DNA of 64,000 bases from contig NZ_CP092489.1 of NCBI RefSeq assembly GCF_025643335.1, positions 3,482,501 through 3,546,500 of the forward strand. Direction: 5' to 3'. Origin of the DNA: Endozoicomonas sp. Mp262. GTDB lineage: Bacteria; Pseudomonadota; Gammaproteobacteria; Pseudomonadales; Endozoicomonadaceae. Made by a program: the position numbers and the translations under genes. Shown one piece after another: positions 47,913 to 58,138 of this stretch (positions are counted from its first letter, which is position 1; every line of letters begins with the position of its first letter). A model generated the notes under the pieces. That model worked only from the letters and a program-made list of their open reading frames with translations, was not told the DNA's origin and searched no databases.

Positions 47913-49131
47913 AGTAGGTCATAGTTTGGTTTCAAATAAACTGGATGTTCGGCCAGTACGAGAAATCTACTTCTTGATCTAACGATCAGATAGCTATTGA
48001 ATGATACATTTACTCTATTATAAAGAGAGTACTGGTCTTTAAATCCCTCTCCCTATGAAGTACGTCACTACAATCACTGATGAAGCTGTTTTATTAACTT
48101 TGAAATTCGCCAAACACTACGGACCTCTGAGATGTATAAGGGAAAGAGCCCATAGCCTTTTATTGAGCAATCGTGGCTTTACCCTTGAGCAAATTGCCGA
48201 AATACTTGAAATTAGATATCAAACTGCTTCTCAGTGGATTGATGATTGGGAAGAATATGGTATTCGTGCCTTGTACAAGGGGCATGGTGGCGGTAGGCCG
48301 TGCATATATGACGAATCCGAAGTGCAACGCATAAAAGAATTAGTGGCTGAAGAGCCTCGTCGCTTATCGTATGTCAAATCCAAGATCGAGGATGAAACCG
48401 GTAAATCTTCATCAAAAATTACTCTGGCAAACATTGTAAAAAAGCAGGGCTGGTTTACAAAAGACTCCGTAAATCATGCAAACATAAACGGGACGAAGAG
48501 CAATTCCATGACTGTAAAACTGCTCTGAAAGATGCCCAGGAAGCCGAGAGCAAAGGGTTAATCAATTTATTTTATTTTGATGAGTCCGGCTTTACCCAGG
48601 AACCTTGTGTGCCATACGGTTGGCAGGAAAAAGGAAAGCAGCTCAGAATACCATCAGTCAAAAGTAAACGCATCAACGTACTGGGGTTTATGAACCGAAG
48701 CTGTGAGCTATTTCATTATCCTGTTGTGGGTTCAGTGAATAGCGATACGGTGATTGCGGCCTTTGATGACTTTGCAGAGAAAATGGCAGATGAAAAATAC
48801 AGCTCAAATGATCGTTACACGGTAGTTATGGTGGATAATGCCAGCATTCACACCAGCAAAAAGTTTTGTGCCAGAATTGATGACTGGATGATTGAAAAGA
48901 AATTGCTGGTCTGCTTTCTGCCAACATATTCACCTGAGCTCAACCTGATTGAAATCCTGTGGAGGAAAATAAAGTATGAATGGCTCAACCTCTTGTCAAT
49001 CAAGAGCTTTGCGGAATTTGAAAAAGAAGTTGAACGGGTGCTTTTTTCATTTGGAGAGGAGTATATGATCTCATTTTCTAATACTGTCCGACTGGATGGT
49101 TAAATTATTCGAAAGCAATCTATACACTACT
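47913..49131 (+). mobile_element. IS630-type insertion sequence, copy B
   Basis: Same length (1219 bp) and, where compared, the same sequence as copy A at 3655-4873. It is flanked by TA at 47911-47912 and 49132-49133. It is inserted in the beta-propeller gene. Identity of the copies implies recent transposition. Confidence 0.93.
48055..49103 (+). CDS. IS630 transposase, probable -1 programmed frameshift (copy B)
   Basis: Same two-frame structure as copy A: the DNA-binding frame is 48055-48528 and the catalytic frame ends at 49103. The slippery heptamer A AAA AAG is at 48438-48444. The DDE residues in YFDESGF, VMVDNASIHTSK and SPELNLIEILW are all present. Retention of the frameshift in both copies argues that each encodes a working fusion protein of about 349 aa. 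Confidence 0.8.
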
Positions 49132-50583
49132 TATAGCGATAGTGGATTACATATGGCTGTAAAGGAATTTTATCCAGAAAAGATTAAGACCTATCGGTAT
49201 TGTAAAAAAGATAATAGCTCGTTTCCCTGGATAGAAGAACAAACGTTTCCCCGCGATAGTTCACTTAATAAATCAGGTTTTGACGAACTGAAATTTAGCC
49301 CCGATGGTCATCATTTATTTATACAGTCTAATCTGTCAGAAAATGTCATCGATACGTACTCGTTTTCTAATACTGGAGATATAGCCTCTCCTCGTTGGGT
49401 AGAGAGATTACCTATAGTTGAGGATATTTCCATTTGCCATAAACTTACAAGGGTTAGTAATGATAACGCCCTTGCGTTGATGGGTTGTTTGGATAAAAAG
49501 GATAAACCAAAGAGAGTATTGATCGATATTTTTCGAGATAGTGGTGTGAGTTGGGAACATGAATATACTATCGTAGTATTAGATGATCTGGAGCCAGCGT
49601 ATGATATTCATCAACTGGAATTCAGCCCTGATGGTTCGCGGCTACTTATGGTTCAGGGCAAGCACGCAACAGGTGCAGCAGGAGTAAAAGACTGCAAGGC
49701 AATTATTTACAGGCACACCAATATCGGCCACTGGGAAGTGGAACGTACATTTAATTTGAACCGCCCTAATGGCTTCGTAAAATTTAGTCCCGAGGGCTCC
49801 CGTATAGTGGTGGTTAGCAGTACCACATGGAATCCAGTAATTCATTTATATCACTACGATACCAATGAAGAATATTGGCAGCTGGAAGAGACTATTATGA
49901 GTGGGTGGGAGTTTATTAATGATGTCAGGTTTAGTCCCGGTGGGTTATGTATTTTGATTACTGGACAGGTTTCTCAGAAAAAATTCCGAGCCATGATTTA
50001 TAGGGGGGATAAAGTTGATGATAGGGTTCAGTGGAAAATAGAGAAAACTTTTGAGGTCAAAGGGCATATTTCGGCAGCAGGATTCAGTCCGGATGGATGT
50101 TATGCATTGGTTTGTGGTGAAGATGTCGTTCAGCTGTATGGAAAACGTGATGGTGTAACAGTGGAGAAAAGTTTTTCAGTTAAATTATTACCCCAATTAA
50201 AGCTTAGTTCTTCATTATTGGCTGATATTTTTGGAGCCAGAATGAAAATTAATTCAGATGAAATTAAATCACAGGGTGATATTACTGATGAGCAGAAAAA
50301 ACTACCAACAATAAAATGGGTTGAAGAGACTACTCGTTTTATAGTTAATGGAAAGAGAAGAGACTTACATTATTATGAAAGAGAAATGGGTGGTTGGGAT
50401 ACCTATGAAAGCACCATGGAAGGTAAAGTTAAATTTGCTCAGTTTAGCCCTAATAGCACCCATTTGCTGATTGATGTGAACTATGCCGATGGTAGACATT
50501 CGCATGATTTTATTTACCCTCCTGATGAATTTGGCTGTCTCTTTTTATTTGGTCTTCAGAAACTGGATTCCACCTTTTAAAGA

Positions 50584-52491
50584 CTATGAATTAAATGCAC
50601 CCTTTATGTTGTATCGGCTTATCAATCGGCGAGCATTGTATAAATCAATTTGCCAGCTATTTTTGGCTGGAGGGACTTCAATAAGAGAAACGTTGTCCAG
50701 GGAGTAATTGGCACTCAATGGGGTTTCGTACTGTGCAATGAACTCCAGGCGTTCCCGGCTGGCATTGTAGGTTTGGGTGAGAAAATGAATGGTTTTTTCA
50801 CTTAAAGGAACGCGATAATAACGAATCAGGTTTTGAGCCAGCCTTTCGGCACTGGCCGCCAGATTTTTTTCTACTGCGCTGGCCATGGCTTCCCCCAGGG
50901 CCGCCTTGGTTTTAGCGCTCATCCCCGGTTCAAGAGAGGCGAGACTGGATGCATTGGCATTTTCAATGGCACGCTGGATCTGGGGGTCATGGAGCTCGAT
51001 ATAGGGATCAAGAATAGTGGACACTTCAATGGCCACTTCACGGGCCCGGGTTGCTGTTAGATCTTTCTCTGCAATAGGAAGGGGGTCATCCTGTCTGAGG
51101 CTATCGCGCCTGAGTCGAGACTCCTCCAAAAAACGATTCAGGCGACGTGCTACAGCAACTCTGGCTTCGTCATCGAGTGAAATAATTTGTTCAGAGATAG
51201 TGAGACTTCGCTTCAGGCTTTCATTTTGCTTGCTTTGAAGGGTGTTGGAACGGGATTGCCACTGCTTCAGGGCACGTTTTAGCCTTTGGCTGTCACGACC
51301 CTGCTTTAGATAAGCGCGATGGCTTTCATTATAAAGCTGGAGTGCTTTATCAAGCTGCTGCGCTTTAATATTCAGAGCCATGGTATGTTTGTCTGTACGA
51401 GATGTCAGCTGTCGTGCGTCGCGTACCTGTCTACTGAGTTCATCCATTGCGGAAACAGTGGTGGAGAGTAGTTTATTGGCGCTGATCCCCTGGGCAGAGA
51501 CAATCTGGGTGTTAATGCCGGTATTATTAAGGTAGTTGGTTAGAGCCTTCAATCTTGAATAGACCCGTGCCCGGCTGATTCTATAATCATTTCGTTCTTC
51601 TTCCAGTTTATCCAGTGCTTTTGCCAGGTCCCAGTGACCGGTGTATTCAATTTTCAGATAGGCAATCTCCCGGCCGCAAATAAGTTCAAAGCAGAGGGTG
51701 AGCATCTCCTCCACATCGTGAAGTGTCATTAACTCTTCGTTATCCTGTTCAATAGCAGTCAGTATTCGTTCAATAAACAGTGTTTCACGTTTTTGGCCAT
51801 GGTGAGGAGTGGTTACTATACCATTCATCCTTTGTCGCATGGCTTCAGCAGTTCTTGGGTGATGCTCCTTTAACTGTTGATAGGCGTCTTCAGTTCTTTT
51901 TTTAGCATTTTCGACAACATCTCGCATGCGGTTGTATAACCCGGCCCGCCGGAAAATTTCAATTTTTTCAGCCTGTTTTGCCAGTTCTTTATCACCCGTC
52001 AGGTCTTCGATGGCCGTTGCCACCCACTCCGGGCCGAGATCCAGTTTGCGCAGTAGTATGCCAGCTGAGTGAATCCGCCTTGACTCTTCTGACAGGTTTC
52101 TTTGCACGAGGTCCCTGACAATGTAGATGATTTCGGGGATTCGGTCGATAGTGTCCAGCAGGCTAGTGCGATCTTTCTCCAGCTTGCGGCCATGGGTCAT
52201 GTTATAGGTAAGTTTGGTAATTAATCCAAGAATGATGGCAATAATGGAATAGCCAACAAAGTAAAGTGCTTTTTCTGTGGGCATACTGGTACCGTAGCTA
52301 AGGTACCAACCCCCGGCGGCAGCCAATAAAGAAACCGGTCCTGCGGTCCAGGCATACTGGATAATAGTGACGCTCCAGGACTCCTGATGTGGAGCACGGG
52401 CTACTTTCTCCAGCCAGCGAAGCCCGCGTTCCTCAAGCTTCAGGTCGTCCGATTCCTGTTTTTTTCTGGATATACCGAACAGATGAGGCAT
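50584..52491 (-). CDS. Unrecognised 635-aa membrane protein with long helical domain
   Basis: The N-terminal 40 residues are cytoplasmic and charged. Two hydrophobic helices follow (about residues 46-66 and 76-94). The remaining 540 residues are charged and almost entirely helical, with coiled-coil character in the middle (RVYSRLKALTNYLNN to RLKRALKQWQSRSN). No catalytic motif is evident. Its stop lies 4 bp from the stop of the convergent beta-propeller pseudogene, and its start is 48 bp from the end of the diguanylate cyclase gene on the same strand. The two may form one unit, but no functional link is visible. Confidence 0.6.
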   Translation of the reverse strand: MPHLFGISRKKQESDDLKLEERGLRWLEKVARAPHQESWSVTIIQYAWTAGPVSLLAAAGGWYLSYGTSMPTEKALYFVGYSIIAIILGLITKLTYNMTHGRKLEKDRTSLLDTIDRIPEIIYIVRDLVQRNLSEESRRIHSAGILLRKLDLGPEWVATAIEDLTGDKELAKQAEKIEIFRRAGLYNRMRDVVENAKKRTEDAYQQLKEHHPRTAEAMRQRMNGIVTTPHHGQKRETLFIERILTAIEQDNEELMTLHDVEEMLTLCFELICGREIAYLKIEYTGHWDLAKALDKLEEERNDYRISRARVYSRLKALTNYLNNTGINTQIVSAQGISANKLLSTTVSAMDELSRQVRDARQLTSRTDKHTMALNIKAQQLDKALQLYNESHRAYLKQGRDSQRLKRALKQWQSRSNTLQSKQNESLKRSLTISEQIISLDDEARVAVARRLNRFLEESRLRRDSLRQDDPLPIAEKDLTATRAREVAIEVSTILDPYIELHDPQIQRAIENANASSLASLEPGMSAKTKAALGEAMASAVEKNLAASAERLAQNLIRYYRVPLSEKTIHFLTQTYNASRERLEFIAQYETPLSANYSLDNVSLIEVPPAKNSWQIDLYNARRLISRYNIKGAFNS

Positions 52492-52538
52492 GTAGTAGTT
52501 CCTGGAAAGGCGATGGTGCTACAGATTACACGTTGATT

Positions 52539-54107
52539 CTATGCGGTAAAAGAAATACAGTTCTTACCCTGGGCCTTGGATTGGTAAAGTGCCCGATCAG
52601 CGTCCTGGAGTGATTTTTCCAAACGGGTATTTTCACTGTTGTAGCTTGAGATTCCTATGCTAACAGTGCATGAAAGGCCATTGGCAGTAAATAGATGTTG
52701 TTGCACAGACTGTCGAAGTCGCTCTGCAACCTTCCACCCTTGCTGAGGGGTTGTACCTGGCAGGAGGACAACAAATTCTTCTCCTCCATATCGGCAAATC
52801 ATATCCTGCTGTCTTAGTTTATGACGACAGAGTTTTGCCATCTCAATCAAGAAATCATCGCCTGCCTGATGGCCATAGGTATCATTCAATTGTTTAAAGT
52901 TGTCCACATCAAGAAATAGCAGGCTACATTCCGGTGGTTTTTCCGCACACTCTTCCTGAAATAAGTGATTGGCCTGGTGAAAAAAAGCCTTGCGATTCAA
53001 TAACCCCGTCAATGGATCAAGGCTTGCCTGTTTTTCCCAAAAGCGCGATTGCTTGCTGGCGTAGTAAAGCGTTCTTGCGTGACTTGCCAGGTCGCAGGCT
53101 GTCTGCCACTGCTGGTCATAAGAATGGGTATTGCCTGGTGTGAGGATTAATAGTATTTGCTCATCCTCTGTAACATCTAGGGGAAAAAGCCAGAATGTTT
53201 TTTGGCCTTTATTATCTTTTACTGTGATTTCAGCCTCCTGGTTCAACTCAATCACTTTAAACATCTCTTGTCGGATACCAGGTAAGTCGTTTATTAAATC
53301 ATCGGTAGGGAAAGTGGTTGAATTTGGAAACAAGCACTCTTTATCTTTATAGGAAATAATATTGGCTGGGATATGGGGTAATACTGCCTTAAATGTTGAT
53401 AATACCCGCTCAGGTATATCTTCTGTTTTAAGAGGGGTCTGTGGTTTCTGCAAATGTTCTCTCAAGGCAGCCTCAAAGATGGGTCTCCTTGCTGGAACTG
53501 TTTTGTTAATAGCTAGGGTGGTTATTTTCTGATGACTTGATTGATTAAAATGCCAATACAATACGCTTAGCAGAACCGCCTGAACCAGCAGAGGAATGTG
53601 ATAATGATTGCTTTCTGACAGCAATAGGAAAGAAAGGAGGGTAGCGGAGAGTAATGCACTGATAAATAAAGAGGGAGTGGTAATGGTTTTTCTGTATAGA
53701 TGGTAGCTAATAGTGGCAGTCAGGGTAGCTATTGTGAATAAGAGCGTGAGTTGGCTTATATCAACCAGTGTTTCCCGCTGCAGAGGATAAATAATAGGTT
53801 CGATAATGAGTCCAATAGCTAAAATGCAGCCGAAAATTATGATTTTGTCCATGGCTGGGGCAATGGCAGGCAGGCGGGAGAGTTGCCGGTAACAGGCCAG
53901 AACTGAAACAGCGACAATGGTTTTAGTCAGAACAAGCCAATAGTCTCCTTCAATAGGTAGTGACCAGCTGTTTAATACAATCTTATGGCTTGTCATTAGA
54001 AGACTCACAGAGCCAAGATGAGCCATTAATAATAGCCAGGCTGTACTTTTTGTAATGATAGAGCGGGCCACAGCGAAGGCCAGAAGAGTGAATAGTGCAG
54101 CCTGCAA
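52539..54107 (-). CDS. Membrane-bound diguanylate cyclase
   Basis: 522 aa. The N-terminal 190 residues form six or so membrane helices (a sensor of unknown signal), a middle section of about 150 residues looks like a degenerate GAF-type domain, and a GGDEF domain covers about residues 358-522. The active-site loop is RYGGEEF (residues 439-445). The feedback I-site RxxD is intact (R432, D435), five residues upstream. It should make cyclic di-GMP, which favours biofilm over motility. The only start is a TTG at 54107, with a G-run upstream; a stop lies shortly before it, so a slightly shortened N-terminus is possible. Confidence 0.85.
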   Translation of the reverse strand: MQAALFTLLAFAVARSIITKSTAWLLLMAHLGSVSLLMTSHKIVLNSWSLPIEGDYWLVLTKTIVAVSVLACYRQLSRLPAIAPAMDKIIIFGCILAIGLIIEPIIYPLQRETLVDISQLTLLFTIATLTATISYHLYRKTITTPSLFISALLSATLLSFLLLSESNHYHIPLLVQAVLLSVLYWHFNQSSHQKITTLAINKTVPARRPIFEAALREHLQKPQTPLKTEDIPERVLSTFKAVLPHIPANIISYKDKECLFPNSTTFPTDDLINDLPGIRQEMFKVIELNQEAEITVKDNKGQKTFWLFPLDVTEDEQILLILTPGNTHSYDQQWQTACDLASHARTLYYASKQSRFWEKQASLDPLTGLLNRKAFFHQANHLFQEECAEKPPECSLLFLDVDNFKQLNDTYGHQAGDDFLIEMAKLCRHKLRQQDMICRYGGEEFVVLLPGTTPQQGWKVAERLRQSVQQHLFTANGLSCTVSIGISSYNSENTRLEKSLQDADRALYQSKAQGKNCISFTA

Positions 54108-54318
54108 GGCGCGGCCCCCCTATGATGTAGGTTTTGTGCTCCACTAACGTCTTGATGCAAATAGAAAATGCTGCTTTTTACCATTGAAAAAAATCAATAG
54201 TCCCTTAAGCGAAAGTCCTGACTGATTGATTATTGGGCACAAGCTTGGAATTATTCTTCTTGATTTTGGCATAAATAATCTTGCAATTGAATAGGGTATA
54301 GAGAATGAGTGGTGTAGC

Positions 54319-54345
54319 ATTCCATTCCCCATTCCCCATTCCCTA
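54319..54345. repeat. Short tandem repeat of CATTCCC/CCATTCC type
   Basis: Three to four near-copies of ATTCCCC in a row lie just beyond the 3' end of the ATP-grasp gene. The rest of 54108-54356 shows no gene. Confidence 0.5.
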
Positions 54346-54356
54346 TCAACAGTCTG

Positions 54357-55403
54357 TTATTTTATGCTGGCAAAATGTTTTTTGGTAAACTGCACCCGTT
54401 GGTCAATAGCAAGGTCATGCTTGGGGAGTGCCTCCACTGCTTCCAGCCTGGGTTGAATGCCACAACCGTTAGCTATTTGGATAGCCAGTCCAGGCCTGGC
54501 ATTGAGTTCCAGAATCTGCGGACCAAGATTTTTATCGAGCACCATATCAACACCCAGGTAACCTAGTCCGGTCATCTCATAACAGGCTGCCGCCAGTGTC
54601 AGAATTTTTTCCCAGTGTGGAATATGGAGCTTGGTAAAGTCATGGTGGGTATCAGGATGAACGTGTACCGGTTTATCAAACTGAACGGCCCTGAGACTTT
54701 TTCCTGAACCGAGATCAACACCAACACCAACGGCACCCTGGTGTAAGTTGGCTTTGCCATCAGAGGACTTGGTGGCTAGCCGAAGCATCGCCATCACGGG
54801 AAACCCTCTAAAGACAATAATACGGATATCGGGAACGCCTTTATAACTGTACTCATTGAAAATGGGGTCTGCCTCAATGCGGCCCTCAATCATGGCAACA
54901 TCCGTTTTGCCGCCCAGACTGTATAGCCCACCAAGAATATTGGACACATGACGATCCACATCCTCTTTACTGAGGGTGTCGCCACTGGCTTTTACATAGG
55001 CGTCACCATCTTTGCCGGTGATAACCAGAATGCCTTTGCCGCCACTGCCTTTTGATGGTTTGATAACAAAGTCATCATTGCCTTCCAGTAACTTTCCCAG
55101 GTGTTTGATATCTGACTGGTATTCGATAACGCCGATAAGCCGGGGAACATCAACCCCGGCCTGTTCTGCCATGTGCTTGGTGGACAGCTTGTTATCCACT
55201 AAAGGCAATAATCGCCTGGGATTATATCGGGTAACATACTCCAGGTTACGGGCATTCATGCTGAGAATGCCTGCCTGCCGCAAACTGGCGGGAGAGGCAA
55301 AATATTTTTGCAACCCTGTTTTCTTAAGCAGTTGTTCCATTCGGGAAACAGGCTTTTGATCAGCCTCAGGGGGTAGCAAGGTATTTTTTGTATAAACGCC
55401 CAT
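54357..55403 (-). CDS. ATP-grasp alpha-L-glutamate ligase-like protein
   Basis: 348 aa with an ATP-grasp fold similar to RimK. The nucleotide-binding strand and loop are DFVIKPSKGSGGKGILVI. The metal-binding end is YLGVDMVLDKNLGPQILELNARPGLAIQIAN, including the Glu and Asn expected to hold magnesium. Enzymes of this fold join a carboxylate to an amine using ATP. The substrate here is unknown. It is the third gene of a tight three-gene unit (6-bp gap to the preceding gene) with a transglutaminase-like membrane protein and a retropepsin-like lipoprotein, a neighbourhood known in Pseudomonas and other gammaproteobacteria. Confidence 0.85.
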   Translation of the reverse strand: MGVYTKNTLLPPEADQKPVSRMEQLLKKTGLQKYFASPASLRQAGILSMNARNLEYVTRYNPRRLLPLVDNKLSTKHMAEQAGVDVPRLIGVIEYQSDIKHLGKLLEGNDDFVIKPSKGSGGKGILVITGKDGDAYVKASGDTLSKEDVDRHVSNILGGLYSLGGKTDVAMIEGRIEADPIFNEYSYKGVPDIRIIVFRGFPVMAMLRLATKSSDGKANLHQGAVGVGVDLGSGKSLRAVQFDKPVHVHPDTHHDFTKLHIPHWEKILTLAAACYEMTGLGYLGVDMVLDKNLGPQILELNARPGLAIQIANGCGIQPRLEAVEALPKHDLAIDQRVQFTKKHFASIK

Positions 55404-55409
55404 TGTTTG

Positions 55410-56948
55410 CTACTCCACTGCCGCTAATGGCTTAAATCTGCGTAATTCAAGCAGTCGGTATCCAGTATATTGACCAAGCATCAAGGTGAAACCAAGTACT
55501 GAAAGCAGCAGTTCCGGGAAGTTAAAGGTCAGGTGCTCCACCAGACTGTTGGTCATGAGTAAATAGCTGATGCTTGCAACCAGCAGGCTACCAAATCCTT
55601 CTATAAGAACGTCTTTAGGGCCTTCTTCCTCCCATAGGATAGACATGCGCTCAATAGTCCAGGCTAAGATAATCATGGGGAAGAAGGTGATTGTCAGCGC
55701 CTGTGAGATGCCCAGTTTCCAGCTGAGAATACTCATGGCTGCCATGATGCCGATAACTACGATAATGACTGCGGCTAGCCGGGCCACAAGAAGCATATTC
55801 ATTTGACTCAATATGGATCGTATCCACAAGCCAATGGAGACAATGGCAATGAATATAGCCAGGCCGGGTAGCAGCTGGGTATGAAGAAAGGCAACAGCAA
55901 TCAGGACCGGCATAAAGGTTCCGGAGGTCCGGAGGCCAACCAGCACACGCATAATAAGAACCACCAGGGTTCCAATAGGAATCAAAAGGATGGTTTTAAA
56001 TGCATTTTGGGCTTCCAGGGGGAGGGAATAGATAGAAAAGTCAACAATTGCTGCATCATCAGCCTTGGCTTCTGTGATGGCCAGCTCCCTTGCCGGTACT
56101 GATTGGGAGATAATAGAAAAGCTCACTCGTGAGTTGCTGCCACCCATGACGTCAAGCAGGGATTTACCCCCTCGCTGCCACAGGAAGAAATTAGCCGGGT
56201 TGCCCGCTTTACCGGTCATGGGATCAAAAAGAATCCAGCCCTTATCGGTATAGACTTCGAGCATATCTACAATAGGCTGTCGGCGACGCCCATCTTCCAG
56301 ATAAAGGCCACGCACCATCCTTGCAGGGATATTAGACATGGTGAGCAAATCTATGAGCAGCCGGGTCTTGCTTTCCCTGTTTTCGGCCATGTCCATCAAC
56401 ATATTGGCGTTTTGGCTGGGTTCCTTGGCAATAAATTCTCCCACCAGGGTTCCTGCAAAGCTCCGGGCATCAGCAGATCGCTCTTTTACTTTGTCCAGCA
56501 AACTATAAGCTGCGGTTTGGTAGGGTTCTGGCAAAACCGGTTTGTTTTTATTTGGAACGGGTTGTGTATCATCAGGGTTGTTGAGTGTTGAGCCGGACTG
56601 CGGGTGTAGTTTTACCTTGTAGAAGATATCCTGTTGTCCATTGGCTTTCCGAATGCTCCACTCGGCCCGTCTTTGTCCCTGTTCATCAAATTGATTAATA
56701 CCATAGCCTGGAGATGCAAAAGATTCATCCAGAATGCGAACACCGGGCTGGTGGTCTGGTAAAGAGAGAGTAGCCTGGGCAGGCTCACCATGGGCCATAA
56801 ACTCAACCCGCGCTTCAATGCTCCAAACGGTACTTTCTTCACCACGAAGTAATGGAAATCCCAAGGCAAAATGTTTATAGAGGGCCAAGCCAAGCCCTAC
56901 GAGAATGAGAAAAATAACAGCGAAGCTGAATTGAAAACGACCTTTCAT
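55410..56948 (-). CDS. Inactive-transglutaminase family membrane protein
   Basis: 512 aa. One N-terminal helix (about residues 6-26) is followed by a periplasmic domain to about residue 310, then a block of six or so helices. Within the periplasmic domain the segment ESKTRLLIDLLTMSNIPARMV to GWILFDPMTG follows the transglutaminase core, but the expected catalytic cysteine and histidine are absent; only the Asp of FDP remains. That agrees with the family name. It probably works with the ATP-grasp ligase and the retropepsin-like lipoprotein, binding rather than cutting a peptide-like substrate. This role is inferred. Confidence 0.85.
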   Translation of the reverse strand: MKGRFQFSFAVIFLILVGLGLALYKHFALGFPLLRGEESTVWSIEARVEFMAHGEPAQATLSLPDHQPGVRILDESFASPGYGINQFDEQGQRRAEWSIRKANGQQDIFYKVKLHPQSGSTLNNPDDTQPVPNKNKPVLPEPYQTAAYSLLDKVKERSADARSFAGTLVGEFIAKEPSQNANMLMDMAENRESKTRLLIDLLTMSNIPARMVRGLYLEDGRRRQPIVDMLEVYTDKGWILFDPMTGKAGNPANFFLWQRGGKSLLDVMGGSNSRVSFSIISQSVPARELAITEAKADDAAIVDFSIYSLPLEAQNAFKTILLIPIGTLVVLIMRVLVGLRTSGTFMPVLIAVAFLHTQLLPGLAIFIAIVSIGLWIRSILSQMNMLLVARLAAVIIVVIGIMAAMSILSWKLGISQALTITFFPMIILAWTIERMSILWEEEGPKDVLIEGFGSLLVASISYLLMTNSLVEHLTFNFPELLLSVLGFTLMLGQYTGYRLLELRRFKPLAAVE

Positions 56949-56959
56949 AAAATACCCCC

Positions 56960-58138
56960 TTAGCCTTTTTTATCCACCTTGGTGTGGTCAGCCATAAATT
57001 TTTTTGACACATCAACAATGGCAGATTGCTTTAGAAAACGGGTGCCAATAAGGACGGGAAATTCATAGTCACTCCGGTCTCTCAAGGTGAACTCCGTAGG
57101 GAGTTTTATATTACCTATTTGTGCCTGCATTATAATGACGGGGCGTTCTTCTGACTCAAGTCCATGTCGTTTAATATGAACAAAACGAACCACCGGGAAC
57201 TCAGTGGTTACTGGTGGTTCATTATTCTTATCGGTTGGAGGTAAGGTAAAGCGAACCCAGTCCTGGCCATTTTTCTTAAACACTTCCAGATCCCGGGCAT
57301 CCAGGGATGATGTCTTGGCTCCTGTATCAATACGGGCCTTAAGTCGTGTTCCTGTTTCCGTAAAGAGAACGTGTTCAATAGCGCCGATTGTTACCAGGCC
57401 TGAGGTATCCACAGGTTTCTTGATAATCTTTACCTGGTTTTGGGGTGAGGACTGTGTGGCTACAGTCACTTTACGAGTAATGCTCTTTAAGGGTTTCTCC
57501 TCTGCGATGTTTTCCTGATTAACATCCACAATAGCCAGGTCTCTGATAAAATTCCGGCCGATCAGTAAAGGGTAGGTAAAGTCATCCCTGTCGTTGAGGG
57601 TAACCCTAACCTGTTGGGTGATATTACCGATACGAATCGTCATTTCAATCACTGCCCTCTCCATGGAATCTTCGCCAGGGCGTTTAATTTTAATGGTATC
57701 CTTAACAGGGTACTCCAGAGGTAAAGGCCCTTTACTGGTGCGGTGAAGTTCAAATTTGACCCATTTTTTTCCATCCCGTTCAAATATCTGGGCATTACGG
57801 GCATCAATGGAGCTGTGATCTGCCCCGGTATCCATTTTTGCATCAATAAATACATTATGGCGAACTAAAAAGCCGGTTTCTGTGACGCCAAGGATAAGTC
57901 GACCATCAACAACGGAAGGAGTCTGGATGATTTTCTCGCGAACAAGTACCTGTTTAACTGAATCCTCTGGTTGTGCCTTATCAGCTTTTATATCAGGTTT
58001 TTTTTCTGGTTTAGCAGGTTGTTCAGTTGGCTGTTGTGTTGCTTCTTCGCTGGTTTTGGATTGTGGATAGGGTAATAGCTGACAGCCTGTCATCATAACA
58101 GCCACTAACACCGCGGGGACAGCGGGGAAACGGATCAT
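56960..58138 (-). CDS. Tandem retropepsin-like aspartic peptidase lipoprotein
   Basis: 392 aa. A lipoprotein signal (MTGC, cysteine at residue 19) and a Pro/Glu/Lys-rich linker precede two copies of the RimK/LysX 'zinc-protease' domain, now seen as retropepsin-like. Each copy has the D-T-G-A catalytic triad: DAKMDTGADHSSIDA (about residues 97-111) and KARIDTGAKTSSLDA (about residues 268-282), then an arginine-rich strand and FPVLIGTRFL or YPLLIGRNFI. Single-domain relatives must dimerise; a tandem chain could form the active site within one molecule. It is first in the operon, 11 bp before the next gene. Confidence 0.82.
   Translation of the reverse strand: MIRFPAVPAVLVAVMMTGCQLLPYPQSKTSEEATQQPTEQPAKPEKKPDIKADKAQPEDSVKQVLVREKIIQTPSVVDGRLILGVTETGFLVRHNVFIDAKMDTGADHSSIDARNAQIFERDGKKWVKFELHRTSKGPLPLEYPVKDTIKIKRPGEDSMERAVIEMTIRIGNITQQVRVTLNDRDDFTYPLLIGRNFIRDLAIVDVNQENIAEEKPLKSITRKVTVATQSSPQNQVKIIKKPVDTSGLVTIGAIEHVLFTETGTRLKARIDTGAKTSSLDARDLEVFKKNGQDWVRFTLPPTDKNNEPPVTTEFPVVRFVHIKRHGLESEERPVIIMQAQIGNIKLPTEFTLRDRSDYEFPVLIGTRFLKQSAIVDVSKKFMADHTKVDKKG

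Larger units (their letters stand above)
47392..50580 (+). pseudogene. Secreted beta-propeller-like protein gene split by IS630 copy B
   Basis: The 5' part (ATG at 47392) encodes a signal peptide ending AYA, then KVLWKSRVDC and further unrecognised sequence, to codon GTC at 47910. Removing IS630 and one TA joins ...WDHVV to YSDSGLHMAVKEF with no loss of frame, giving one protein of about 650 aa. The second half has at least six evenly spaced FSPDG-type strands (FSPDGHHLF, FSPDGSRLL, FSPEGSRIV, FSPGGLCIL, FSPDGCYAL, FSPNSTHLL), typical of WD40/TolB-like beta-propellers. The substrate or partner is unknown. The remaining 3' frame can start inside the IS (49096), but that product would lack a signal peptide. 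Confidence 0.78.
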
